A DNA stretch of 64,000 nt from Ardenticatenales bacterium (GCA_020634575.1 JACKBM010000013.1:58225-122224), one strand, 5' to 3'. Positions 45,094 to 54,420 are shown, numbered from the stretch's first letter. Notes: a model not told the origin generated them from the letters alone. A program made the numbers and translations.

Positions 45094-46566
45094 ATGTATG
45101 TCTTCACTGATTTTACGCTCAACGACATGATCAGCTGCGGCGCAGCCCTGCGTCAACTGGGTAGCGGGGCCGAGAGTATGGAGGAGGTGGCCAACCGCAC
45201 CGTGCGCTATCTCTACGACAACTTTGCCGATGCAGATGGCGCCAGGGCCACAGCGCTGATTCGTTTCTTTATCACGAGACCCTACAATCAGCTGGAGAGG
45301 AACTTACAGCAACATGTCGACCATCTGTTGGGGGGCGTCCCACCGGCCGATCCTTCATTGAAATGCCAGACGCTGCTCGCCACCGTCGGCGACAACCCCG
45401 CCTGGCACAGCCGCCACAACTCCCGCTACTACAAAGTCCATCCCCTGAGTAAGGAGATCGTGGACCAAAATCCAATGTTTGCCCAGGTGTCGGAGATTTT
45501 CGGCATTGTCCTGGAACAGGCCGTGCAGCCCGATGTGGATCTGGTGCTTGATTTGGAGCACGAAACCTACAACATCCTGCATGTCGTTGATGCCCACGAC
45601 AGCCAATATGTGCCGGACCAGACGGAGTTTGTGATTCCCTATGGCATCAAGTCGGTTCTGGTCTTTTTCAGCCTGCTGCCCAGCGGCAATATCTTTACGA
45701 TTGTGCTGTTTGCCCGAGTGACTGTTCCCCGCCACCTGATCGACTACTTCCGCCCGCTGACGCTCAATTTGAAGATGGCCGTGCTGCCATTTGACGATGG
45801 GGCCGTCTTCGCCACCGATCCGCGCCCCAAACCGACAACTGCCCACGAGATACTCTACAATCGCGCCCAGGCCGCCAGCCTCAGCCAGCTTTTGAGCGTG
45901 CATGAACGGGTTGTCCGGCAGCAATCCAATCGGATCGCCCAACTGGCGCGCGAAGCGGCGGTTGCCGAAGAGCGTAACCGGCTGGCCCGCGACTTGCATG
46001 ATTCCGTCACCCAGGCGTTATACAGCCAGACGCTCTACGCCGAAGCAGCGCGCCGGCAGATGGACGCCGGCAACCCGGCCCGCACCGTTGCCCACCTGGA
46101 CCGGCTGCAGGCAACTGCCCAACAGGCGCTGCGCGAGATGCGGTTGCTGATTTTCGAGCTACGCCCGCCGGCGCTGGCCACAGGCGGTCTGGTGGCTGCC
46201 CTGCAGGAGCGGCTGGATGCCGTCGAGGGACGCACGGGGCTGGAAACAGCCATCGACGCCCCACATGACTTGACCCTTCCGGAAGAGGTTGAAACCGGCC
46301 TTTACTGGATCGCCCAGGAGGCGCTCAACAACGCGCTCAAACATGCCCAGGCCGCACGCATCACCATTCACCTGGCCGCCGCGGCCGGCACCGCCCGCCT
46401 GCAGATCGTTGATGATGGCGTGGGGATGGCCACCATGGCCGACGTGCGTGGCAAGCTGGGCCTGCCGAGTATGCGGGAACGAGCCGCGGCGCTGGGCGGC
46501 ACCATGCAAATCCAGAGTGCGCCCGGCCAGGGAACAACGATCTTCATCGAGGTGCCTTATGAGTGA
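45094..46566 (+). CDS. NarL-type sensor histidine kinase
   Basis: 490 aa, no membrane spans. Residues 1-240 are an unassigned sensory region. Residues 285-490 contain the HisKA_3 dimerisation segment with the phosphoacceptor His302 in RLARDLHDSVTQALYSQ and a HATPase_c domain (N-box EALNNALKHAQ, G1 VDDGVGMA, G2 GLPSMRERAAALGG). It is the usual partner of NarL/LuxR response regulators; the regulator gene overlaps its last 8 nt. Its expression seems tied to a divergent promoter shared with the MalT-like gene. Confidence 0.93.
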   Translation: MYVFTDFTLNDMISCGAALRQLGSGAESMEEVANRTVRYLYDNFADADGARATALIRFFITRPYNQLERNLQQHVDHLLGGVPPADPSLKCQTLLATVGDNPAWHSRHNSRYYKVHPLSKEIVDQNPMFAQVSEIFGIVLEQAVQPDVDLVLDLEHETYNILHVVDAHDSQYVPDQTEFVIPYGIKSVLVFFSLLPSGNIFTIVLFARVTVPRHLIDYFRPLTLNLKMAVLPFDDGAVFATDPRPKPTTAHEILYNRAQAASLSQLLSVHERVVRQQSNRIAQLAREAAVAEERNRLARDLHDSVTQALYSQTLYAEAARRQMDAGNPARTVAHLDRLQATAQQALREMRLLIFELRPPALATGGLVAALQERLDAVEGRTGLETAIDAPHDLTLPEEVETGLYWIAQEALNNALKHAQAARITIHLAAAAGTARLQIVDDGVGMATMADVRGKLGLPSMRERAAALGGTMQIQSAPGQGTTIFIEVPYE

Positions 46567-47215
46567 GACGATACGCATTTTCCTCGCCGACGATCACGCC
46601 ATCGTCCGCTCCGGCGTGCAGGCGCTCCTGGAGACGATTGAGGGATTCAGCGTGATTGGGGAGGCGGCGGATGGGGCCACAGCCGTGCGAGCCGTCCTCA
46701 CGCAGCGCCCCGACGTGGTGCTGATGGATCTGGAGATGCCCGGCGTAGATGGCATCGCCGCCATCACCCAGATCATGGCCGGCTGGCCGGAAGCCCGGAT
46801 CCTCGTTCTCACCAGTTTCGCCACCGACGATCGCGTCTTCCCGGCGGTCAAAGCCGGCGCGCTGGGCTATCTGCTCAAGGATTCCGGCCCGGATGCCCTT
46901 GTGCAGGCCATCCGGCAGGTGTACCGCGGCGAATCGTCGTTACATCCCAAGATCGCGCGCAAGTTGATGCAGGAGCTCGCCCGTCCGGCCTCAAGCCAGC
47001 CGCCGACGGCCGCTCCGCTTACCGCCCGCGAGGTAGAGGTGCTGCAACTCGTCGCCCAGGGGCTGGCCAATCAGGAGATTGCCGACCAGCTCGTCATCGG
47101 CGAAGCGACAGTGCGCTCCCATGTGAGCAACATCCTCAGCAAGCTCCACCTGGCCAGCCGTACCCAGGCTGCCCTCTACGCCCTGCGCGCGGGCTACGCC
47201 TCCCTGGATGATTAA
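46559..47215 (+). CDS. NarL/LuxR-family response regulator
   Basis: 218 aa from ATG 46559, overlapping the kinase gene by 8 nt, so translational coupling is likely. The receiver has D11/D12, phosphoacceptor D57 in VVLMDLEMPG and K107 in GYLLKDSG. The C-terminal LuxR HTH (TAREVEVLQLVAQGLANQEI, then ATVRSHVSNILSKL) binds DNA. Targets are probably nearby genes in this island. Confidence 0.95.
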   Translation: MSETIRIFLADDHAIVRSGVQALLETIEGFSVIGEAADGATAVRAVLTQRPDVVLMDLEMPGVDGIAAITQIMAGWPEARILVLTSFATDDRVFPAVKAGALGYLLKDSGPDALVQAIRQVYRGESSLHPKIARKLMQELARPASSQPPTAAPLTAREVEVLQLVAQGLANQEIADQLVIGEATVRSHVSNILSKLHLASRTQAALYALRAGYASLDD

Positions 47216-47467
47216 GTAAGGCCATTGCCTTATTCCTTCCGGCCCAATACCCTCTCTGATCCACCCTATTGGGCGCTGGCGCCGCTCCCCCTGCCCTTCT
47301 AATCCTCAAGTACAAGATGACAACCGGGCAAACCAGGGGCTGACGCCAGCCGCGGTCCATCTGCCACATTTGTTGCAGGACCGGCCGGTCGGAGTCGCCA
47401 AATAGTGGAGAAGAAACCCGCTTTGGCGCGGATGTGGGCCGCCGCCGTTTCCCTTAACCTATGAAAC

Positions 47468-47839
47468 ATGAATGAGACACCGCCAGCTGTCCGGCTGCTC
47501 ATCGCCGACGATAACGCCGCGACCCGAGCCGCCACCGCAGCCCTGCTGGAAACCGGCCCGTCGCCCGTGTGTATCTGGCATGCGGTAGATGGTGTATCCG
47601 CGGTGCAGCTGGCGGAACAGCTGCAGCCGCATGTGGTCCTGCTGGATGTCCAGATGCCGCGGCTGGATGGCATTGTCGCCGCGCAGCAGATCAAGCAGCG
47701 CTGGCCGGAGATTCGCGTCATTGTACAGACGATGTACAGCCGCTATCAGGAGCAGGCGCTGGCGGCGGGTGCGGATGAATTTCTGTTAAAAGGGTCTGCG
47801 CCTGCCCAGCTGCTGGCAGCCGTGTTTCCCGCCTCGTGA
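47468..47839 (+). CDS. Single-domain response regulator
   Basis: 123 aa, receiver only, with acidic pair at D14/D15, phosphoacceptor D60 in VVLLDVQMPRLDG and K108 in EFLLKGSA. No output domain, so it acts like CheY or Spo0F: it relays or sinks phosphoryl groups, perhaps from the kinase at 45094, 252 nt upstream of it. The interval 47216-47467 holds one ACCGGCCGGT palindrome and no supported gene. Confidence 0.88.
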   Translation: MNETPPAVRLLIADDNAATRAATAALLETGPSPVCIWHAVDGVSAVQLAEQLQPHVVLLDVQMPRLDGIVAAQQIKQRWPEIRVIVQTMYSRYQEQALAAGADEFLLKGSAPAQLLAAVFPAS

Positions 47840-47945
47840 CCACCCGGCGGCCGGCGCCCTAAACGGTAACTGGGCAGGCGCATGGATTCCGGCCATAGCG
47901 GCCAAAATATCGGCAAAAACAATCAGATTAAAAGGAGAACTGCAA

Positions 47946-48623
47946 ATGAGTCAATTACAGAAATGGGGCGGCGCCGCCGCACTGTATGAGGCCCTGGCCT
48001 ACATCGTGGGTTTTGTCGGCTTCATCGCCATCGTCAACGTGGGTGGGATCGCGGAGCCGGCCGCCAAGGTCACGGCCCTTGTTGAGAATCAGGGCCTGCT
48101 GACTGCGCTGCACCTCATCGTCTATGTGGCGTGGGGGGCTACGCTGGTGGTGCTCTCGCTGGCGCTGCATGAGCGGCTGGATGGGGCGCACACACCCCTC
48201 ATGCGCATCGCCACTGCCTTCGGGCTGATCTGGGCGCTGCTCGTGATTGCCAGCGGGATGATCTACAACGTGGGCATGGAGGCGGTCGTGGCGCTGGCGC
48301 CGGCCGATCTGAACCAGGCCGCGACAGTCTGGCTGGCGATCGAGGCTGTGTTTAACGGCCTTGGTGGTGGCGTCGAGGTTGTCGGCGGCATCTGGGTGCT
48401 GCTGCTGAGTGGGGTCGGACTGCGCCATGGCCGCCTCCCCCGTCTTTTCAGCCTGTTCGGCCTTATCGTGGGCGCAGCCGGACTGTTCAGCGTCATCCCC
48501 GCTCTGAGCGAACTGATGGCGAGCATCTTCGGCCTGACCCAGATTATCTGGTTCACCTGGCTCGGGATCAACCTGCTGCGCCAGCCGGCGCCAATCAGAC
48601 AACGCGTCGCGGCCACGGCATAA
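47946..48623 (+). CDS. Multi-span membrane protein, DUF4386-like
   Basis: 225 aa after AAGGAG. Six or seven hydrophobic spans (about 17-37, 55-77, 88-110, 125-150, 155-175, 180-220). The layout and motifs (LYEALAYIVGFVGFIAIV, NGLGGGVEVVGGIWVLLL) resemble DUF4386 membrane proteins. Function unknown. It is followed 56 nt later by the second copy of the 38878-type gene. Confidence 0.72.
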   Translation: MSQLQKWGGAAALYEALAYIVGFVGFIAIVNVGGIAEPAAKVTALVENQGLLTALHLIVYVAWGATLVVLSLALHERLDGAHTPLMRIATAFGLIWALLVIASGMIYNVGMEAVVALAPADLNQAATVWLAIEAVFNGLGGGVEVVGGIWVLLLSGVGLRHGRLPRLFSLFGLIVGAAGLFSVIPALSELMASIFGLTQIIWFTWLGINLLRQPAPIRQRVAATA

Positions 48624-48679
48624 ACCAATAGACCGGCCGGGTTTGGCAAATCCGGCCGGTCCACTCAAGGAGAAATCAC

Positions 48680-49165
48680 ATGTCTCAACAGCTAAACAAC
48701 ATCAATAGATCAACAACATCTTTCAACAGCATCTCTTTCCAGCAAAAAAGCACCGGCCTGTCGCTGCTTATCACCAGCAGCCTCGCCGCCTACTACGTGG
48801 CCCGGATGTGGCCGATGCGACCCATCGCCCTCGCCAACGACATCATTCCCGAGGGGTATGGTGGCCTGCTTCTCAGCACAGTGGGTCTCGTTATCGTCGC
48901 GCAAATTGTGCTGCAGAGTGTTCTGGTCTTCGGCGCCGGCGGGGCTCCCGCGGCAACTCCGCTCGAGAAAATGGCCGCATCCAGGGCGGCGCGTATCGGC
49001 TACGGCGTCCTGGCCGCTGCCGTCTTCGCCGCCGTCGGCACTGTTTTTCTGGAGGAGCTGACGCCGTTTTGCACGGCCAACATCGCCATCATGGGTTTTT
49101 TCCTGGCGGAAATTTCCAAAGGCAGTGCCCAGTTGATTTACGCACGGCAGACAGCGTCAGGTTAA
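48680..49165 (+). CDS. Small membrane protein, paralogue of the gene at 38878
   Basis: 161 aa from ATG 48680 with AAGGAG upstream. The block SISFQQKSTGLSLLITSS, then WPMRP, GYGGLL, IVLQSVL and LTPFCTANI, aligns without large gaps with the protein at 38878, including four membrane spans. It therefore belongs to a duplicated family within the island. The function is unknown. Confidence 0.82.
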   Translation: MSQQLNNINRSTTSFNSISFQQKSTGLSLLITSSLAAYYVARMWPMRPIALANDIIPEGYGGLLLSTVGLVIVAQIVLQSVLVFGAGGAPAATPLEKMAASRAARIGYGVLAAAVFAAVGTVFLEELTPFCTANIAIMGFFLAEISKGSAQLIYARQTASG

Positions 49166-49191
49166 CCGGCCGGTCTACCAGGGAAATTAAG

Positions 49192-50217
49192 ATGAAAACG
49201 AGCAAACAAATCTGGAAAATCATCGGCATTGCTTTCGTGACCTGCAGCGGTCTTCTCCTCACAGCCGTGGCCCTCCTCTTCGTCACCACCCGCGGCGACC
49301 AGTCAGTCCCGGCCACAGTGGCCGATGATCCGTCATTGCCGCAAGTGACCATCGACGGTGTCACCTTCCACGCCGAAACGTTTGGCCGCCCGGAAGACCC
49401 GACGGTGGTCGTCGTGCACGGCGGTCCGGGCGGCGACTATGGCTACTTGCTAAACTTACACGAGCTGGCAGACGACTATCACGTGGTCTTCTATGATCAG
49501 CGTGGCGCCGGGCTCTCCCCACGTGTCCCGGCCACGGAGCTGACACTGCCAAGCGCCGTCGCTGACCTGCACCGGATCATCAGCCATTACGGCGGTGGTG
49601 AACCGGTACGCCTCATCGGCCACTCCTGGGGAGGGACGCTGACAGCGGCGTACATCGGCCAACATCCGGACATGGTGGTCCAGGCGGTCCTGGCCGAACC
49701 GGGGGCGCTGGATAACGCCGGCCTGGCCCGCTTCAACAGACAGCAGGCCGCCGCTTCTCGCAATGTGGCCTACTATCGGGCCCTGGTACCGACCATCTTC
49801 GAATCGCTGCATCTGGATGGCCCGGATGAGGAAGCACAGATGGACTACATCTTCGGCAAAATGTCAGCCAGCTTTGTGGCTACCGCCGCTTCCGGCTACC
49901 GCTGTACGGATGAAAGGGTGACAGCCGTCGCCCCGGCTACCCCCATCCCGCCCAGCCGCTTTGGTACCACGGCCTTCCAGACTCTGTTCGGCCCGGAAAC
50001 AGATCTGTCGCCTATCGCCGCCAACGCGGCCAACTACAGCGGGGAGCTGCTCTTCATCGCTTCGGCCTGCAACACGTTCATCGGTGCCGAATTCCAGCAG
50101 GCGCAGATGGGGCTCTTCCCACAGGCTGAGTTCGCGGTGATTCCCGACGCCGGGCATGAGATGTTTGGCGAAAATCCGGCGGCGAGTCTGGCCGCAGTAC
50201 GGACCTTTTTCGACTAG
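49192..50217 (+). CDS. Alpha/beta hydrolase, proline-iminopeptidase-like
   Basis: 341 aa from ATG 49192. An N-terminal membrane anchor or signal (IIGIAFVTCSGLLLTAVALL, residues 10-29) is followed by the S33-like hydrolase fold: oxyanion motif HGGPGGDYGYL, DQRGAG, nucleophile elbow GHSWGG with Ser145 and His in PDAGHEMFGE. The HGGPGG and DQRGxGxS motifs are diagnostic of proline iminopeptidase/epoxide-hydrolase-like enzymes. It is likely exported or membrane-bound. A lipoprotein gene follows 19 nt later. Confidence 0.88.
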   Translation: MKTSKQIWKIIGIAFVTCSGLLLTAVALLFVTTRGDQSVPATVADDPSLPQVTIDGVTFHAETFGRPEDPTVVVVHGGPGGDYGYLLNLHELADDYHVVFYDQRGAGLSPRVPATELTLPSAVADLHRIISHYGGGEPVRLIGHSWGGTLTAAYIGQHPDMVVQAVLAEPGALDNAGLARFNRQQAAASRNVAYYRALVPTIFESLHLDGPDEEAQMDYIFGKMSASFVATAASGYRCTDERVTAVAPATPIPPSRFGTTAFQTLFGPETDLSPIAANAANYSGELLFIASACNTFIGAEFQQAQMGLFPQAEFAVIPDAGHEMFGENPAASLAAVRTFFD

Positions 50218-50236
50218 AGTTTATAGGAGTTCAATC

Positions 50237-50671
50237 ATGCAGAAGATAAGGACAATACTCGGATTACTTGTGGTTTCGTTAACCCTGGCCGCCTGTAGCA
50301 GTGGTGCGGCGGCGCCAGCCAAAGCAGAGACGATCACTTGCAACGCCGCCTACCGCAGCAGTGTCGAAGTTGGTATCGAGCAGGAAGAGACCTTCACCTT
50401 TACAAACCACGACGACGAACTGTCGGCAACCTTTGCTGAGCTGATATTCCATGCCGCCTACGATGCCGGGGGAGCGGATAACGAACGCAATTTGCGGGTG
50501 TGGGTGACCGATGCGACGGCAACAACCGTCCTTCACAGCACCCTCTACCAGATGTCGCCTGACAGCGGGCCGCAAAACCAGTTTGTTGGCGGCCACGGCT
50601 TCACCGGCCTCAGCTACAGCTATGCGCCAGACGCCACGGCCGAACTGCAATATTGGTGCACAGCCGAATAG
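50237..50671 (+). CDS. Small lipoprotein
   Basis: 144 aa, ATG 50237 after AGGAG. The signal peptide ends in the lipobox LAAC (residues 17-20, from VSLTLAACSSG), followed by an Ala/Ser-rich tether. The mature domain has a beta-sandwich look with two further Cys (TITCNAAY and QYWCTAE) that may form a disulfide. It is close behind the hydrolase gene and probably co-expressed. No family recognised. Confidence 0.78.
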   Translation: MQKIRTILGLLVVSLTLAACSSGAAAPAKAETITCNAAYRSSVEVGIEQEETFTFTNHDDELSATFAELIFHAAYDAGGADNERNLRVWVTDATATTVLHSTLYQMSPDSGPQNQFVGGHGFTGLSYSYAPDATAELQYWCTAE

Positions 50672-50740
50672 GGGGACCCGCTCATGTGAGCATGTCCCCC
50701 TCATGAAACGAGGCTCCTGTGGCGCAGCCAGATCACCGCC

Positions 50741-51244
50741 TCAAAGCAGGTAGAGCAACAGGATCAACATGGCTGTAACCAGGGTGGCCATGATGGTTCG
50801 GATTCTGTTCCATTGATTCCACCGCGGTTCAAAATTGAGGCGTGCCACGGCCTGGGCCGAGCTGTTTAGCTTATCAATATTCAGCGTCTGTAATTGGTTG
50901 TTTAGCGGCACATTGATCAGGCCGGTTGGCAGTTGCACGCCAAGTATGTAAAGCGCCGCCGCGGTCAACAGGATGCCTGTCCCGACCAGGTCCAGCTGTC
51001 CGAAGCCCAGCACCGCCGCCAGCAACAAGGCTGCGACAGAGCCGAGCCATACCAGCATAAAAAGGGGGTGGTTGTTCTGAATGACACCATCCATTACCTG
51101 AAAGGCACGAATGAACTCGCCGTCATTCAGCCGCTTGATGCCCGGCATGGTCACAATTGCAAAGGCAAACAGCAGTCCGGCTACCAGCGCACAGGCAACT
51201 GTGGCCAGGATTAAGACAATGGGGAAGATGATAGAACTGAACAT
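50741..51244 (-). CDS. DUF1772-like (anthrone-oxygenase-like) membrane protein
   Basis: 167 aa. Four spans (4-30, 60-85, 88-105 and 147-166). LLFAFAIVTMPGIKRLNDGE and GLINVPLNNQLQ match the DUF1772/anthrone-oxygenase-like family, as does the R-W pattern FEPRWNQWNRIRT. It is a probable membrane oxygenase-like or binding protein of unknown substrate. The minus-strand genes from here to 53.4 kb may form one transcription unit. Confidence 0.8.
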   Translation of the reverse strand: MFSSIIFPIVLILATVACALVAGLLFAFAIVTMPGIKRLNDGEFIRAFQVMDGVIQNNHPLFMLVWLGSVAALLLAAVLGFGQLDLVGTGILLTAAALYILGVQLPTGLINVPLNNQLQTLNIDKLNSSAQAVARLNFEPRWNQWNRIRTIMATLVTAMLILLLYLL

Positions 51245-51366
51245 CTGGTTTTCTCCTTTTGATGTTGCACACAGGTAGGCAGCGACGGGTGCCGTAACTG
51301 GTGGCGCATGATTGAAAGCCTGACCTGCCAGCTGGTTGCAGGGACCGGCTCATGCGGGCGCCCGCC

Positions 51367-52143
51367 TCAGGCAGCGCCCTGGTGTGAAGGTTCCAGACGG
51401 CTCTCAGTCTGTTTCCAGGGCCCGGGCAGAAGCGTAGTTCTTTTGCGGGCGATAAGGATTGCCGCGCCCAACCAGACAACGCCATTCAGCGCCACAAGTC
51501 GTGTATCCGAGAGGGCGTCCTGGAGGATGTAGAATCCGGCGTTGACGCCAAAGTGGAACAGGCTGGCCAGAATCACGTTGTAGTCAGTGCCCTGGAGCAG
51601 CCAGCCCATGACGGCGGAATAGCCGACGGTGGAGAAGACGTAGAACAACATGAAGAGCAGGCCGTGCTGGAAGTTGCCAATATGCCAGACGCCCCAGAGC
51701 ACGCCGATGATAACGAAGGCCGCGACCCCGTTTAGTTGCCGGTTCAGCAGTTTCTGAGCATAGCCGCGCCAGCCCACCTCTTCGCCAAACGCGCCCAGCA
51801 AAATGCCGCCCAGCATGGCCACAAACATCCCGCTATCCATGGATTGAATATGAATTGGCGCAACCTGCCAGTCATAAACGAGGTAGAGCAGCAGGGGTAC
51901 GGCCAGGGGAATGCCCAGGGCTGCTGCATACTTCAGCGGATGTACCCCTTTCAAGGTCAGGGTCAACTTCATCCGATCCTTTCTAAACAGCCTGAGCATC
52001 AACAGGGCGGCAAGCCCCGGGCCAAACTGCGGCAGGGAAATTTCCGTGGTCGCAATGCCCAGGAGTTCCTGCACGATGACCAGAAGCATGGTGAACACAA
52101 ACGTGATAACAAAAAACAGGCCAATCTTACCTAACGTTTTCAT
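51367..52143 (-). CDS. CPBP-family intramembrane protease (CAAX/Abi type)
   Basis: 258 aa, about eight hydrophobic spans. The catalytic motifs of the CPBP family are present: EEVGWRGYAQ (EExxxR) at about residues 120-129 and WGVWHIGNF (FxxxH-like) near 155, plus a later FHFGVN with the last conserved His. Such glutamyl proteases cleave prenylated or membrane proteins and often act in bacteriocin or stress settings. The partner substrate is unknown. Confidence 0.9.
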   Translation of the reverse strand: MKTLGKIGLFFVITFVFTMLLVIVQELLGIATTEISLPQFGPGLAALLMLRLFRKDRMKLTLTLKGVHPLKYAAALGIPLAVPLLLYLVYDWQVAPIHIQSMDSGMFVAMLGGILLGAFGEEVGWRGYAQKLLNRQLNGVAAFVIIGVLWGVWHIGNFQHGLLFMLFYVFSTVGYSAVMGWLLQGTDYNVILASLFHFGVNAGFYILQDALSDTRLVALNGVVWLGAAILIARKRTTLLPGPWKQTESRLEPSHQGAA

Positions 52144-52254
52144 CTCTCTCTCCTTATATCTGCTTTAACAGACCAACTGTTGCTCGCCGGCCGGTTGCGT
52201 CTGTCAACTACATCAGCAATAAATGAACCAATTTTGCTCTGGAGCTCAATTCGT

Positions 52255-52659
52255 CTACGACATGGCCACAACCAGACAAGCGGCGGTGAGCAAAAGCGTC
52301 ACCGGGCCAAATAGCAACCGTTCGCCCATGCTGCGCGAGGCGAAGTTGCCCAGCGTGTTCAGGGCCATGAAGCCGGTCACGACCCAGGCCAGGGCGCGAA
52401 TACTCGTCGGTAGGGCCACATCGCCCAGCAGCCCTGCCCGAAAACGGATGATATAAATGAACAAGCCCAGAAAGAGGATGGCGGCTATGCTGGCCAGACG
52501 CAGACCCGGCGTGAGCACCGTTTGCCGCCCGCCCCATGCCATGGAAATGGGCAGAACACCCGCGGCCAGCAGCAGCTGCGCCACCATGACAAGGCCAAAG
52601 AGGAAAGTAGCGAGTTGAGCTGCCAATATGGGAAAATCTGTAACGGCTATAAAAGTCAT
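52255..52659 (-). CDS. Small four-span membrane protein, paralogue of the gene at 52950
   Basis: 134 aa. Blocks WGGRQTVLTPGLRLASIAA, FIYIIRFRAG and TGFMALNTLGNFAS match the protein encoded at 52950-53375 over the whole length. Four membrane spans. The two copies flank the 84-aa gene at 52692, so the three form a compact cassette. Family not recognised. Confidence 0.8.
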   Translation of the reverse strand: MTFIAVTDFPILAAQLATFLFGLVMVAQLLLAAGVLPISMAWGGRQTVLTPGLRLASIAAILFLGLFIYIIRFRAGLLGDVALPTSIRALAWVVTGFMALNTLGNFASRSMGERLLFGPVTLLLTAACLVVAMS

Positions 52660-52691
52660 GATTGTTCTCTCCTGAAAGTTGCTTACTCAGT

Positions 52692-52946
52692 TTATTGATT
52701 TTTCAGACAGGTGACTGAAACAAGCGGCAAACCCAGGTCCCGAATCTTCCGTAGCAGTCCATGCAGGGCGGCCTGGTCAAGCACTGCGCCGGTCAGGCAG
52801 GTCGTGCCGTTCTCCAGCAGGGTGATGGCAAAGCCCTCGAATTCGGCTGCCCATATGGGCGCCAGATGCCCCTCAACTTCGATCTGATAGGTTAGCGGTA
52901 ACGGCATTTTCGCGGCCAAATCCTGTTCTTTCATCATCTGTCCCAT
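52692..52946 (-). CDS. Small conserved protein, paralogue of the gene at 38583
   Basis: 84 aa from ATG 52946; the ATG at 52934 (MMKEQDL) is an alternative. The C-terminal block LTGAVLDQAALHGLLRKIRD, then LGLPLVSV, matches the gene at 38583. It lies between two related membrane genes, 3 nt after the stop of the upstream one. Soluble, fold unknown. Confidence 0.75.
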   Translation of the reverse strand: MGQMMKEQDLAAKMPLPLTYQIEVEGHLAPIWAAEFEGFAITLLENGTTCLTGAVLDQAALHGLLRKIRDLGLPLVSVTCLKNQ

Positions 52947-52949
52947 CTT

Positions 52950-53375
52950 TTATACATGCGCGTTTCCGGTTCGTGACGCCGCCACGATGAAGCTTGCAAT
53001 TGCCAGGACAATCGTCATCGGGCCAAACAAGAAGCGCTCGACATCGCTCACCGAAGCAAGATTGCCCAGCGTATTCAGCACCATGTAGCCTGTCACTACC
53101 CAGGCCGACACGCGGATGAGGAGCGGCTGTGGCACACGCCCAACCAGGCCGGCCCGGTAGCGAATGATGTAGATAAAGGCGCCCAGAATGGCGGCTGCCG
53201 CGACACTGGTCACGCGCAGAGCGGGTGTCAACTCGGGCTGCCTGCCCCCCCAAAGTATTGCAATGGGGATAATGCCAGCTGCAACCAGTAACTGCACCCC
53301 AACAAAGATGAAAAAGAGGACTGACGCAAGATTGGCTGCGTTGCGTACCAATGCGGGTTTCGTGAGGAAGGTCAT
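52950..53375 (-). CDS. Small four-span membrane protein
   Basis: 141 aa from ATG 53375, which has AAGGAG upstream on the minus strand; the longer start at 53438 lacks one. WGGRQPELTPALRVTSVAA, FIYIIRYRAG and VTGYMVLNTLGNLAS match the protein at 52255, with closer sequence in the second half. Function unknown. It is the first gene of the cassette. Confidence 0.8.
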   Translation of the reverse strand: MTFLTKPALVRNAANLASVLFFIFVGVQLLVAAGIIPIAILWGGRQPELTPALRVTSVAAAAILGAFIYIIRYRAGLVGRVPQPLLIRVSAWVVTGYMVLNTLGNLASVSDVERFLFGPMTIVLAIASFIVAASRTGNAHV

Positions 53376-54105
53376 GATCTTCTCCTTAAGCACACGTTCG
53401 CCAAGGCAAACGCTATTTCTGAATGAGGGAGCCGCCATCCCTTACACTCAAGTTCGGTAGGAGGGGCTCGTGAATAATTACCTGTAGTTTAGGCAATGGG
53501 GGGAGACCTGTCGGTCTACAAAAGTTCTATTCGAGGGTGTATTGACAGGGTCCCTTGCAAATCAATGCAACCGCTGCCGCAGCTTTTTACCTGGATCACA
53601 GTGATCCGGCCGGGCAGCAATCAAACTCCACCCCAACATAGTATTCGGCTAACAGGCACTCAAGGTAGGCTTAGACCTCCAGGCTCCCACACCTGAAAAT
53701 GCAAGCGTACAAAGGGTTGAACCCGTGTTCAATGATATCCTCGATCTTATCCAACTCATTACCAATCACCGACCGCAGCAGCCGGCCGACATCACTCTGC
53801 CGGATCCCCAGGCTCGGGGCCAGGTGGCCAATAGGCTGTTCGGCTTTGCCAACACGCTGGCGACATTCTGCAAACGCGCCCCCTGGACAGCGCCGATCCC
53901 TGGGCATTTCGACTCTTCCGTGATAATGCCCTCACCTTCAGCGTCCAGGCAAAGCGAGGGTATTGCGACAGCAGCCATCGTGGCCATCTGTATGGGGCAG
54001 AAAACGACCGTCGCCCTCAGGAAATATTCGCCAGGGATATTTTGACCATCTCGTTTCTTGCATAATCCAGATATCGCTGCTAAAAAATAGATTATCTAGC
54101 GCCTT

Positions 54106-54151
54106 CAATTGTTGCATTGTTACAACAATTGCTGTTCTAATACAACAATTG
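54106..54151. repeat. Three copies of CAATTGTTG / CAACAATTG
   Basis: CAATTGTTG at 54106-54114, and its reverse complement CAACAATTG at 54123-54131 and 54143-54151. The first two form a hairpin; all three could be binding sites. The three copies are found within 46 bp, upstream of the TTATGCTAA array. Confidence 0.6.
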
Positions 54152-54188
54152 TTTGACAACGGATTCAAGATCCCTTATGATAATCTCA

Positions 54189-54410
54189 ATTATGCTAATC
54201 AAAGTTATGCTCTGTGGATTAATATACGAAGTCACAGAGAGAAAAACGCCGTTAGCATAATCCAGATTAGCATAATCGAGTTTATGCTAATTGCGCAATA
54301 AGCAGCAATTCCCCCTCCCCTTCTCGAACATTTGATCGCCCAACTGCTTGACAACCATCATAAACATCAGTAACATAACCACAGTTATGCTAATTTCAAT
54401 TATGCTAATT
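54189..54410. repeat. TTATGCTAA / TTAGCATAA operator-like array
   Basis: Copies at 54190-54198, 54252-54260 (reverse), 54266-54274 (reverse), 54282-54290, 54385-54393 and 54400-54408, plus a partial one near 54204. The last copy lies immediately before the ribosome-binding site of the ATPase gene. Both orientations occur. The layout is that of an autoregulatory operator or a protein-binding array. Confidence 0.65.
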
Positions 54411-54420
54411 GAGGTGTGCG

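Larger units (their letters stand above)
53376..54420. other. AT-rich intergenic region with two families of short repeats
   Basis: About 1 kb without a convincing gene and clearly richer in A/T from 54.0 kb. A frame from GTG 53725 to 54045 is possible but has no clear ribosome-binding site. The right half contains the TTATGCTAA and CAATTGTTG repeats listed separately. Confidence 0.55.

Noticed and set aside
53725..54045. 106-aa plus-strand frame in the AT-rich intergenic region
   Set aside because: GTG start without ribosome-binding site, overlapped by an equally plausible minus frame; not enough to call a gene.
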